A DNA stretch of 64,000 nucleotides from Paraphysomonas bandaiensis (taxonomy: Eukaryota; Chrysophyceae). The stretch lies in NCBI GenBank assembly GCA_965644295.1, contig CBFFRP010000123.1:372001-436000 (forward strand), written 5' to 3'. Shown here one piece after another: positions 36,301-47,700 of this stretch (the first letter of the stretch is position 1; every line of letters starts with the position of its first letter). The notes under the pieces were generated by a model. The model did not search any database and was not told the origin of the DNA. It saw only the letters and a program-made list of their open reading frames with translations. A program made the translations under genes and the position numbers.

Positions 36301-39300
36301 CACACTCTTGTCGACCATAGATAACATGACCCAGTATAGTGAGAAATCAACAGATGTAGAGATACGTCAGTCAGAATCAGATAGTACAATGTGTTTTGCT
36401 CAGCATGTTGCGGGGAAAATGCATGCCCGTAGCCTACCTGGCACTTACCGGAGCACTATCAGTGATGTACGAATCGCGCTGAATTCTTTGGGTGGTATTC
36501 GTGTCTTATTGCCACTGTTTACTCAGTTCGATCAACCTCGAGTGAAACCTGTGAGTGCTGATGGGGCAAGAAGAAAGGGGAGTGGAGAGTTTGAAATTGT
36601 CGATGATGCCGATAGTGATATATGTTCCATTCTACTTGAAGTTATACTGACTCTTCTCGTCAAAACAAGTGAGAATGAAAGTTTTTTGAAAGACTATCAA
36701 GGTGTTGCGTTAATTGCATACTTTTTGGAGCGTATGTCTCCCCAACATATGTCTATGAAGGCCCTCAATCTAGTTTTCCGAATTAGAGATCGCCTTAATT
36801 GGAATACTAGTTATTCGAACGATGTTTTTGAGCATCTACTTCTTAACTTCAAAATATGGGTGTTCACTTCTTTTGAGGTCCAACAGCACCTCCTTCGAGA
36901 GATCGATTCAATTGTGTGCTCGATAGATGCCCGGCATATTCGTGAAATGGGCGTTTTGAATAAATTATTGGATGCCTTATATCTGCTCTATGACTATGAT
37001 AAACCTAAAATTTCGCTTCCTCAATATACCCAGTCCCATGATGATATTGAGACAATTGCAGTAAACCCAGATCGACGATGCGCATCAACATCGAGCTCCA
37101 AGAACTCCTTTTCTGCTGACACACTCCAACAAGATGGATTGCTGGGTTCCGTATACCACGCTGATAAGTGGATACACTATTCCAGTGGGCGAGTTGAGGG
37201 GGTAAAATTGACTGGAAAAAGTTTACACTTAATTCGTGCCCATATATTACGTGTCATTACTAAGATAATTAGAAATGGAAATGGCGATGGTATCGTAGTA
37301 CCCGAAGATGTGGCAGCCCTTGTTCGATATGTGATTGTAACCAGTAGCAGTAAATCTAAAGTTGAAGCATTGTCCGTTCTTCTCAGCTTGCTTAAAGAGG
37401 GAGGTACTAGCACTGCAGCATCCATTCCGAAAGTGTTGCTGGGCCTATCTACCGGAAAGGGGTTATTGGCATTGCTTCCCTTAGTTTCTAATTCGGATGT
37501 ACAGGTCCGCTTGTACACGTTGCTCATTTTGTGTATGAGCCTTAAGCTGGCGGCTGTATATGATGATATTGGCAGATTGGAGATGCTAAAAAACTCATCC
37601 TCCGATGAATTACAACCTCCGATGTCAAATCTATCAGATAGCGGTACACCCATTTCAAAGGAGCCGCCGCTGGATATTCCGACGAGTGTATCGGATGATA
37701 ACGTTCATAATACGCCACAAAGCCCTCCTCCTTCGCGATATTTAACTGAATTTACCACCGCAATTAAAGGAACTCCAGAAGATTCGTCTCAAGTAGACAC
37801 ATTCACAAGACTTGGTCTTCCGAAATCGTCATTAGTTGGAGTTGTGACGTGGGTTCAAGATGAAATTATAAATAGTGTTTCCATGGATGACAGAGATGAG
37901 AATAATTGTCTACCGACGAAGCAAGCTAAAATTGTAGCCCAGGCCCTACAATTCACACTTCTTGGGGAGTCGTGTAGCCATCTACATGTTGAAGTAGACC
38001 GATTTAGTTCTCAGTGCATACATGAAGATGAGAGTGATAGCGAGCTATACGACGCTGCAAGTGAGTCAAGTCGCACCAATGATTCTGTCGATTCCCAACG
38101 TGGTGAAACAATTTACCCGTCTGATATTTCTGCTCTGAACTCACCTGTTGCCTCGCGAGCGTCATTGAGATCTCGCAGTGACAGTGGCAGCAAAGGACTG
38201 TCACCTATTCATAATGTCGCCGAGAAAGAAGGACGGCTAATGGAATCGGCGGTATGTATCCCGATGATATTTCCTGCTATCTTGGGATTAGTAGGGCAAA
38301 AACACGTGCCTGTTTCATTACGGCTCTCTATAATGGTCAATCTGCGGACTTTTATTCTGCAGCATAGTGATAATTGTGATCGTATTTTGAGGATATCTGC
38401 CTGGCAAGATTTCTTTTTTCAATTAATTGTTGAAGAAACATCCCGTGTGAAAGCTGTTGAGAAATCTGCAGATATGAATTGCAAATCTATTCAGCGACAT
38501 TTAGTTAAGGCACATGCACTGATAGATACTTGTCTTCGTACGTTATGTGACATTCAGTTCACAGCAGTTCGAATTGGTAGACCCGTTGGATCTCCGATAA
38601 TTGTTTCCCCCGTAGGAGTGTCAGGAAAACTGACGTCTCAGCTGACCGTTGATAGAATATTCAAAGAAACCAAATGTGGACAACGTCAACTCGGAGTGTC
38701 TGTGCTGCGTGAAACAATGTCTTTCTTACGCATTTATCATGATAAGGAGAAAGGGATTGATATGTACCCAACTGCTTTCAATTTGCTGCAACACACAGTT
38801 AACGCTCTGCAGCGTGAGAGCGATATGCTCTTGTCGTCGAGAAAAAGTGCGGTGGTAGACACAGAAGGGAACGATATGAAGCATTACTTCAAAAAAATTT
38901 TGTCGTTGAATATATGGCTGGTAGGAGCTGTTGTTCTAGAATTTCTTACTTTTCCATTGACGTTAAACACTGCTCCGCTTGTGTCAACCTCACCCACTCT
39001 ACCAGATATGGGTTCACTTGTAGAGGACTATGAGCAGGAGAGTGTGCATCATCCTGGTGACTTGCTGGCCCGGTTAGAACAATCGGATAGCATCCACACG
39101 CACCCCAGAAAATATTTAAGTGGTACGAACGTTGATTTACATCATGAAAGTCTCTTAGAACACCCAAACATTAATGATAAGAAGACATCACGCCCGAATT
39201 CATTGCTTAGAGACACTTTTCGAGAATCAGCGACCTCATTTTCACAATATGAAGAAGTTGTTTGGAATTTAGTGGACTCCTTGATGCATTTAATGGGCCC

Positions 39301-42300
39301 TCTCGGGCCCATGGCAACTAATCCAATACCATCTCATGGCGGAAAGAGCCAAATCGCCAACCAGGTGGGTTATTTGACGGGTCAGAAATCTGCGTCGGTG
39401 GTGGATCAAAGCATTCGTGAAATTGTGTCACCTGGTGGGTTATCATATTCTGCTTCCATGGGAACTAATAACACTTCTCAAAGTAGCAGTAAAAAGCCCA
39501 CCGGCTTTAATCAGGCTGCTGGTGGTGTATGTTGGATAATGATTAGAGTATTATGCTCTGTATTCACGCATGGTGGTATGGTGGCTGATGCAGAAGTCTC
39601 GATAGAAAGCAACAAACCCATGCTTGCATTAATGCAGCTCAAAGCCCTAGTTTCCTGCATATGCGACCAGAATTTGGAGAATTTCGGGTTTGAAATAAAT
39701 AATATCATTGGACGATTGAGTGCTGTGCTACAAGTGTCCACATTGACAGTGGAGAGCGAATGGGTGCGCGGTGCAGTAAATCTACTGATGGATTTAGTAT
39801 CGCTGCAGCGGGGAACTCTACTCACCTTGATTATGTCTTCCAACCCTCACGAAGGGGTGTATCTGTCAGGAGATGATGATACACGGCCCAGCGTGTTTGC
39901 GAGTGCTATGTCTGCTGTCCGTACATCCACAGCCCTCTCACGATTCGGTTCTAAAGAAATAGACCACTGCATTCAATCAGGAACGCCGGACTCACTTCCT
40001 GATTTCATGAAATTACTTAACGACTACTCTGAAAAACCGCCAGATTCGTACAGCACTGCGGATATCACTCTTGATGCTATTCGCACAGCACTTGGCCTTC
40101 CACCAGATTTTCGCTTGAGTTGGGATATGTGGACATCCGTAATGATACCCGTAATGGAAGAGGCCGACGAGGTTGAAAACGAATTTAGACGTGAACGTTT
40201 GACGGAAATGGGTTTACACAAGCACTCCGAAGAGGTGCGATTTCAGCTTCAGCAACAACGAGCTTTGGAATCCAAAGTATTCCAAGAGGTTGCGCATCAC
40301 TCTGCAGCTGCACATGTTCACATCAGTGAGGTTCGAATGAAGTCGCTCCGCGAGCAGTTAAGGGTCATGGAAGCGAATGATAGACGGATTATATCTAAGT
40401 GGAATCACATTATATCTCACCTGGCAAACGAGCGTGGTCCTTGGGGATTTGGTAACGACGCCAATGCAGATGTGTTTTGGATGGTTGATAGGACGGAATC
40501 GAATATGCGGACGACTCCTGTGCTGCGTCGGAACGAATCTGGAACCCGCCACCAGGTCGCATCCTTTTTATCGCGCGGAAAGAGTGATACAACGAGTGCT
40601 ATAAGTGTTAGCGACGACTCAACATTAGAAGCTGAAAAACGGCGCCCACTGAGCGCAATAATTTCTCCTCAAGGTTTGTGGAGAGATTTAATGAAGTATC
40701 AGAAGAAAAACAGTGAAACGGATGCTTTGTTAGATATGAATGATAAATTAGACTTAGAAGATGATGTTGACGAGTCCAAAGAAACTACTCCTGAGGGGAA
40801 AGTTCTCTTTCGCGCTGCCGTTGAGATAATTACAAATGCTACAAATTCAGCTGGAGGTAGTACTCATGGCACTGTTGAGATAACTAAGACGAAAATGACC
40901 TTTACTCGATCGTCAGATGAAAGTTTTAGCTTCCAAAATAAAACCAACAACACGGAATTTCTATGGGCATGTCAGTGTTTCCCCTCTACTACATGGAACA
41001 CAGCTGATATCATCAATATATATTGCCGAAATTATCAGTTGCGTTTCGTTGCAGTTGAGATATTTTTTACTTCTCGGTTGTCGGTGTTTATTAATCTATT
41101 TGAGAATACGAATCAGCGACAGTTAGTAGACTGTATCAGAAGACAGGTGAAGCCACCATACATTCAACCGCACTATGGTTATCGGCCGAGTAGTATTATC
41201 AGTCGTGCTGTGCATCAAGCGTCCGGTCGAACTATGACCCAGGCTTGGGTGCATCGAGACATTTCGAATTATGAGTACCTGATGTATCTCAATACTGTCG
41301 CTGGACGATCTTTTAATGATATGAGTCAGTATCCTGTTTTCCCGTGGGTTATTTCAAACTATACATCTTCTAAACTAAATCTCACCGACCCTAAGAACTT
41401 TCGCGATTTAAGCTGGTCGATGGGTGCTCAGAATGAGTCTCAACGTGAGATATTTATGCAGAAGTATCGCGATTTAGAGGACTGTTACTACTCTGCGCTG
41501 GAAGAACGGAAGCATACACACGATCCCAGCATGGCACCTGACTGCCTGCCCCCTTTTCATTACGGTTCTCATTTTTCGACGATGGGCTTTGTGTTATGGT
41601 ATCTCATCCGTATGGAGCCTTTTACATCATTAAATATTTGGATGCAAGACGGTCGGTTCGACAAGCCTGATCGAATATTTGATACGATTGAGCTATGCTA
41701 CCGTGGGTGTACGTCGAACCAAGCTGATGTGAAGGAACTTATACCCGAATTTTTTTATTGTCCCGAGTTCCTGGAAAACGTTAATGGAATATCAATGGGA
41801 ACTACAAGTGCCAATAAGGAACTTGGCCCTGTAGGATTACCTCCTTGGGCAAAAAATCCACACGATTTTATTCGGCAGCACAGAAACGCATTGGAGAGTG
41901 AATATGTCAGTGCATTTCTACACAACTGGATTGATTTAGTGTTCGGGTACAAACAGAGACCTCCTCACATGGGCGGGTCGGAGGCTGCTGTGCATGCATG
42001 CAATGTGTATTTTCACTTGACTTATGCTGGTGCAGTGGATTTAGATGATTTGCGAGAGAATGATGTGCCTTTATATAACCAAATGGTTCGTCAGATTGAC
42101 AATTATGGACAAACGCCCACCCAACTGTTTACCCGCCCCCACCCTCAAAGGCAGCCTCTCGATAAGGTAGACATAGTCTGGCCTCTCGCCTCAGTTGTTC
42201 TAGGGGCAGACACGATTCGAAAAGGTGCACCACTACCGGAGCGTCCCCATCGTGTTGTGTGTTTCAAGGAACATGTTGTATCTGTCTGTCCGGTGGTTTA

Positions 42301-43855
42301 TATAGCGGAGAGCACATCGTGGGATAAGCTGATAACAATTGACTCGTCTCGCATTGTAGCCACTCATTTTTGGCAAATTCGGCCGCCTGATGTAGTGCCA
42401 CCTTTTCAGTTCAAACCAGACACAATTGCTCTGAAATACTCCCAAGGAACGTCAACTGGAGGATTCAATATGTCGACTCTGCGGTTAGTGCAATACAATT
42501 CAGCCACGAGAGAGCGTCGTATTGGCGCCCCATTTGCGCCCCACCAACTTTTACGCTCTGACTACGTGCAGGATACGTCATTGCGCAGAATAAAAATTCC
42601 AGCGGGCAACAAGGCGTTGTTTGAGAAAGAAGAAGCTGCCAGGTCAAATTGGCGTGTAAGATCTCAGACGCGAGGAATGTCTGTGAGCAGTGCCTCTACT
42701 TCCAATACCTCTGAGCGTAAGCGCACGAATACAGAATCTGATGTGGAAGAAGAGTCTGGCCTCAACCTATCTGACCGAGAGGGGGTTGGCGTACGTGGCA
42801 CAAGTTCAGAGCAAGCGCCCCCATTGGTATTAAATCGTGTGGATGAGCATATATCGAGTCACTTATTTGCGGTTTTACCTGAGCATCGTCTTGTGTTCAG
42901 TTGTGGACACTGGGATTACTCTTTTAAGGCAACTGCAATTGATTCAGGTCGCTTACTTCAATCCGTGTCCCAACATCGTGATGTAGTGACCTGTATGGAC
43001 ATCGCTACAGATTTTCAATATACTTGGTTGGTCACAGGATCCCGTGATTGCACGTTAGTGATATGGGATGTTAATCCCCATGCGGATCGCCCGATTTCAC
43101 AGCAACCAAAACATGTTTTGTACGGTCATGATGATGCGGTGAATTGTGTAGCTGTCAATGCAGAGTTAGATGTTGTTGCCAGCGGGTCTGATGATGGGAC
43201 GATTATAGTTCACAAACTTAGAGAAGGTATATATATACGCTCTATATCAGTCGAGCCAAGTCCTGTAGGACCGAACTCGTCCCCGTCTCCTTCAAGTAGT
43301 GGAGGCAAAGTCTCTTCCTGGCGTGGCGTGTCATCAGTGTCACCTGATGGGCCAACCAAGTTGCTGCGCTCTGGCTCTGACATGTCCACAACTTCGGAGG
43401 TTTCAGTGGGTTCAGCACACCCTGAACGAAGTGTCAACCGCACCTTCCTTATATCTAAACGGCGAGTTCACTTTGTTGGTATTTCCACAGAAGGGTTCTT
43501 GGTGGCCTATTCGAATGACGACTCAGCACTATACACTTTTTCAATCAATGGACGTCCTCAGGCTAGAAAGCACAGCGGTGAAAGGCTTCATGCGTTTTGC
43601 ATGTCGGAAGACGGTCGTGTTTTGGTCACTGGGGGGGAGCGTGGTCTGCTAGTAATGAGGTCGATTCATTCTCTAGAATTGTCTAATGTGGGTTCCAAAT
43701 GGGAGTTTGATGCAGTATTAGACGGTCAAAATGTCGAAGAACAGACGAAGCCGTTTAATTCTCCTATTCGGAGCATATACTTAACCAAACATGAGCGTCA
43801 CCTGATAGTAGGCTTGGAAAATGGGGAGCTGAGAATTCTTGCGCAGGTGCGATAA
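30370..43855 (+). CDS. giant BEACH-WD40 protein (neurobeachin/LRBA-like)
   Basis: Exons 30370-30417, 30466-30572, 30622-30712 and one 13,026-bp exon 30830-43855; 4,423 aa. The start MSNFLKRLLPSFG lies in a 16-codon first exon and splices in frame. The N-terminal ~1,600 residues are helical armadillo-like with Ser-rich linkers. A concanavalin-A-like domain is at ~1646-1775 (YTISLWLRVESP, VNEGRWHYLAISHHSSG). PH-BEACH is at ~3400-3530 and BEACH at ~3550-3855 (WVHRDISNYEYLMYLN, YPVFPWVISNY, FRDLSWSMGAQ, HYGSHFSTMGFVLWYLIRM, LPPWAKNPHDFI, DLVFGYKQRP). WD40 repeats follow from ~4110 (LVTGSRDCTLVIWDV, SGSDDGTI). There is no FYVE finger, which argues against WDFY3. Family members scaffold vesicle traffic, membrane-protein sorting or autophagy. 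The large uninterrupted exon contrasts with the three short introns at the 5' end. Confidence 0.95.
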
Positions 43856-44769
43856 GTGTCCACTAAATATATATGTGTGTTTATATATATGTTGTTATGA
43901 TTGTTGACTGCAGGATTCGGACTATCTTCGCAAAAGGCTTCATTCCAAATTAATGGAAATTGGAATTATAGAGAATATATAGCAGAAATATTCATGTTGT
44001 TAAAAGGATATATATGTCGAATCTTCTGTTCACTCAGTGTGTAGATTAAGAATAATAAATATGTTAGTCGAAGAATTATGAAACCCTCTAGAAGAGTGTT
44101 GTGTACTCGGTACGTTGATACAATGGGGTTAGTACTGGATTAAGTTTTATTCTGCCTGCCTACGATATAAACTTGGCAGGGACCTAGACAGAGTTTGATA
44201 TGCGAGTTATTCTTTTGCAACAAATCGTCAATTAAAGAACTCGCATGCGGTTTAGACAAGTTTATGCTATAACTATCCCCAAATTATCAAATTATGCTAC
44301 AAACCGAATCAGGCTATCGAATACAGACCTCAAAAAAAAGCGGAACATAACAGTTGCCTGGAAAGTTGGGGCATTGCAGAAAACCGATCCTGAGAGTGTA
44401 ACAGCGCTAGATAAACATCGAAAGCCTACACTATAGCCGTATCGGGTAGACACAGTTTGTTAGTTTATTGTCAGCTTGTGCAAGAGTAGACTACGGCACA
44501 CCAGTTACTTACGTGTTGTACTGCGTGTTGCACTGTTGGCGACGCATTCACTCACCACGTTCAGTTCTACGAGATGCCTCCAGTGGCAGTCGAGTATGAT
44601 TTCTCCATCGCAAGATCGCTTTCACTGTGTCGGAGCCTGGCTGGTAATACTTTTACTCCCACAGTTTAGTGCTTCCCTTCTAGATAGAAACAATGGTACT
44701 GACTAAGTTTATTATTTTTGGAAGTTTACCCTCCAAGCATTTGGAAGTACACACTCTCTACAAATCAAA
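43856..44769. other. intergenic, nothing recognised
   Basis: Downstream of the BEACH gene. Short open frames have no protein-like features. A GTATTTAT-type AT-rich tail and no clear structure. Confidence 0.4.
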
Positions 44770-45696
44770 ATAGTTATATTTAACCATGGGCAATAAGGAG
44801 GCTATATCGTCCCGCGCTCTAAATTTCGAAACGTCGGTGATAAGCCCGAGTTTTAGTATTTAGACAAGGGACGATATAGCCTCCTTATCCCGAGCCTATA
44901 TTGTAGCTTATCCTCATGATGTTGAACACTTAATATTATGTTGTATAGCTATTAGTAGCTTGCTCGCTGTAGAAAGAAATAGGTACTCCCTGATTAGCAT
45001 TAAGAAAACATATGAGAAGTAATATTGTTTCACATCAGTGGTATGTATACTTTGTGTGCTTAGGGAATAGCAATTGCACTATAGATCAACTCAAACATAA
45101 ACTCCCAAATTTTTAAGTATGATAGCTACAACAAATGTACTCATACCACAAATTACTGCAAATAACTGCGTATATAAGTGTGATGATGAATGTGAACAGT
45201 TGTAGTCGCACGAAAGGCTTCTTTTTGCTTTAGTTAGCATCATCACCATACGCTTAACCTCTGTTAGTGCAGCTGATTGAATGATGTGTGTATGATATGA
45301 GGCGCACAATATCCTGATAAGCACAATGTGACCCAAACCCGGAAAAGAACTAGATGTCACTACCCTTAGCCACCTCTACAGCATCAGATATGGCACTTAT
45401 ACTATTCTGAAAATATCTTGAAGTTGTTTCGCAGGCCTGGATATGAAGATACATCGCTTGCACTGATAACATTATGATCTTCTACAGCAGAAGAAATATG
45501 GAATATAACTTGGAGTGTTTGACGATCAGCTTTGAATAGTTGATCCATGATTGTGGTTTATTTACAATCGTGTAATATAATGAAGTCACATACATACGTG
45601 TGACTGTCATTATCATAATTAAGATAGAAATGAGTTTCTGTTGGACCGAATATTGAAGTTGAATGTCCATATTTAAGTTGAATATCGAAGTTGAAT
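44770..45696 (-). repeat. long repeat L2, copy B
   Basis: Inverted relative to copy A at 19791-20573. It ends in a perfect 21-bp inverted repeat (44793-44813 and 44868-44888; ATAAGGAGGCTATATCGTCCC and its complement) with a 54-nt spacer. Two conserved frames survive on minus. One has LQVIFHISSAVEDHN and SSYPGLRNNFK. The other has GLGHIVLIRILCASYHTH, matching GWSHIMLLRILCVSYHTH in copy A. A hydrophobic C-terminal segment (FAVICGMSTFVVAIIL) follows. It directly abuts R1 copy 4. Confidence 0.8.
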
Positions 45697-45898
45697 CGTC
45701 AGGGTCCAAAGACGTCTACACAAGTGACACTTATATTAGTGTCCCTTGTGCCATACAAGCATTTGACTATGAGTGGGCAGAAAATTATCTGCAGTCTATG
45801 TTTGCGGCTCACGTTAGTTTCCCGAAGTAATATTTCCGGTACTAACTGTATTCCCCATAACACTGCGAGAAGGTGCGAGTCCGACTTTGTTGAGGGTA
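45697..45898 (-). repeat. dispersed repeat R1, copy 4 (left half only)
   Basis: Reverse orientation. It contains the left end (GGTGCGAGTCCGACTTTGTTGAGGG on plus), the hairpin around AGTGACACT..AGTGTCCCTTG and CAAAGACGTCTACAC. It stops exactly where L2 copy B begins, so the right half is missing. Confidence 0.75.
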
Positions 45899-46383
45899 GC
45901 AGATCTATCACGAACCACCTTAGTTATAGCACATAATATTCGGGAGAATTCGTAATCAACTTTGTTGCTGCTGTGCGCTGTGTATGACCGAGCCCACGTC
46001 TTCTGCAACTCGAGAGGTCCTCGGCTGTTATTTCAAAGACCTTGATCCATTACTAGGGTGAATAAGATGACTTCGCCTCCCAGTAGTGCGTAATACCGTC
46101 GTCAGATATCACTTGCCCTACAATATGATATTATACATACAACTAATATCAAGTAGTCTCACTCTATGTACCCACTAGAACCCCGACAAGAATACTTCGT
46201 GGCACAGTGGTGCCCCACTCGGAGACAGGGGCTTGACTGATGATTCTGCAGACTGGGTATAACTGGTATGTGGCTAGGCTGTTCTGAGGCTGGTAATACG
46301 GCCCTTTTACCCATGATAGATTGTAATCCTTGGAGCGGATGCATCCCGTTAACTATCTCCTTTATATATAATATGTCAGTTGA
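45899..46383. other. intergenic; GC-richer block, nothing firm
   Basis: The 46160-46345 block is more GC-rich than its surroundings (GGCACAGTGGTGCCCC can form a short hairpin) but fits no RNA family that I can recognise. Confidence 0.35.
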
Positions 46384-46973
46384 AATGCTTGTTAAATTAA
46401 GTCACATATACTTATAAATATATATTGAATTCACCTTATTATGGGGAGCTTGCTTCTTAATTCCGTTTTAGGATATAAGTGCAAGTATCAACCGAATAAT
46501 AAGCAGTTCAAAATATTCCTCGATAAGAATTACTTCCCCAACGTCCAGTTTGGAAATGAGGCAACCGCGGCGGCACTTTACTGCCCCATCGCAAGATATT
46601 CCCGGCAAAACCCGTTGAAAACATCTCTGTCTTCTCTAGGTTGTTCGTCAGAAGACTGACATTTATAAGATGATAATGATCTGCTGCAGAATCTTGAAAC
46701 CGTTTCTGACGAACAACCTAGAGAAGACAGAGATGTTTTCAACGGGTTTTGCCGGGAATATCTTGCGATGGGGCAGCAAAGTGCCGCCGTGGTTGCCTCA
46801 TTTCCAAACTGGACGTTGGGGAAGTAATTCTTATCGAGGAATATTTTGAACTGCTTATTATTCGGTTGATACTTGCACTTATATCCTAAAACGGAATTAA
46901 GAAGCAAGCTCCCCATAATAAGGTGAATTCAATATATATTTATAAGTATATGCGACTTAATTTAACAAGCATT
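46384..46973. repeat. near-perfect palindrome with 270-bp arms
   Basis: Left arm 46384-46653 and right arm 46704-46973 are reverse complements with only about three differences seen by eye; the spacer is 50 bp. Each arm starts with GCTTGTTAAATTAAGT and contains, reading inward, the same frame (MGSLLLNSVLGYKCKY...), so both strands show near-identical ~70-residue open frames. Either a foldback element, an inverted duplication of an exon-like fragment, or a whole-genome-amplification artefact. Confidence 0.9.
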
Positions 46974-47700
46974 TGTACCGAATGAAACAATGCTTCAAAG
47001 CTGTGTCGTAACCGCGATTTCGTCATCGAGGTATTTGATTGATTGAGAGTCTGTTATTTATTACATGTCTCATATAGTTTCCAGAGGCGTAATAAATAGG
47101 TGCGAAAGGTGGCTGATAATAAAAACGAAAATTAGATTATGCTACCTATCATGCTCTTTATACCGACCAGGCTCCCTAATGCGATTAAGTACAAAGAAAT
47201 AGGACCCACCTATAGCTGGTCTTGCCTCTTATTAGTACTACACGTACAGGTTACATATGTTCGCTATTTAGGTAGCTTGTGCTTAGTTGGTGAACTACCT
47301 ATACTTTCCAACTAGTAGTGTAGTCTACCCAAATTTGGAGGTTAATTTTTGAACCCTCAATATTTCAATATTTTTTTTCAAAAATATTCACACTATAAGT
47401 CGAAGCAGGAAGGTGTTTCAGCACAACCGTACAAGGATGTACTATCAAGCAGCACCTTTAGAAAGTATTTTCCAGTTAGTAACATTATCTCATTGGAAGT
47501 CTGAAACCCTAGCTCAAAGTTGAGAATAAGAATTGGTATACTGCATTCGCTGAGTAGAATACTTTCTACTACATTGTAAAGCAAACTAGCAAAGGGTACG
47601 TGTCTCATACCTACACAAAACTACACACGAAAGAATAAATCACACGATTCAACATAAATTAACTCTAGCCTTTATCAAAGCGTTTACAATCTCTACCACT
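46974..47700. other. intergenic, nothing firm
   Basis: AT-rich. A 71-codon minus-strand frame at 47393-47608 has a mixed hydrophobic sequence but could not be joined to the ATP-grasp gene, whose stop codon lies at 47701. Confidence 0.35.

Noticed and set aside
46225-46295. Box C/D snoRNA candidate (TGATGA and CTGA)
   Set aside because: No terminal stem pairs the flanks and the C box lacks the purine; likely chance.
47393-47608. 71-codon minus-strand frame downstream of the ATP-grasp gene
   Set aside because: Lies after the gene's stop codon, and no splice joining it could be supported.
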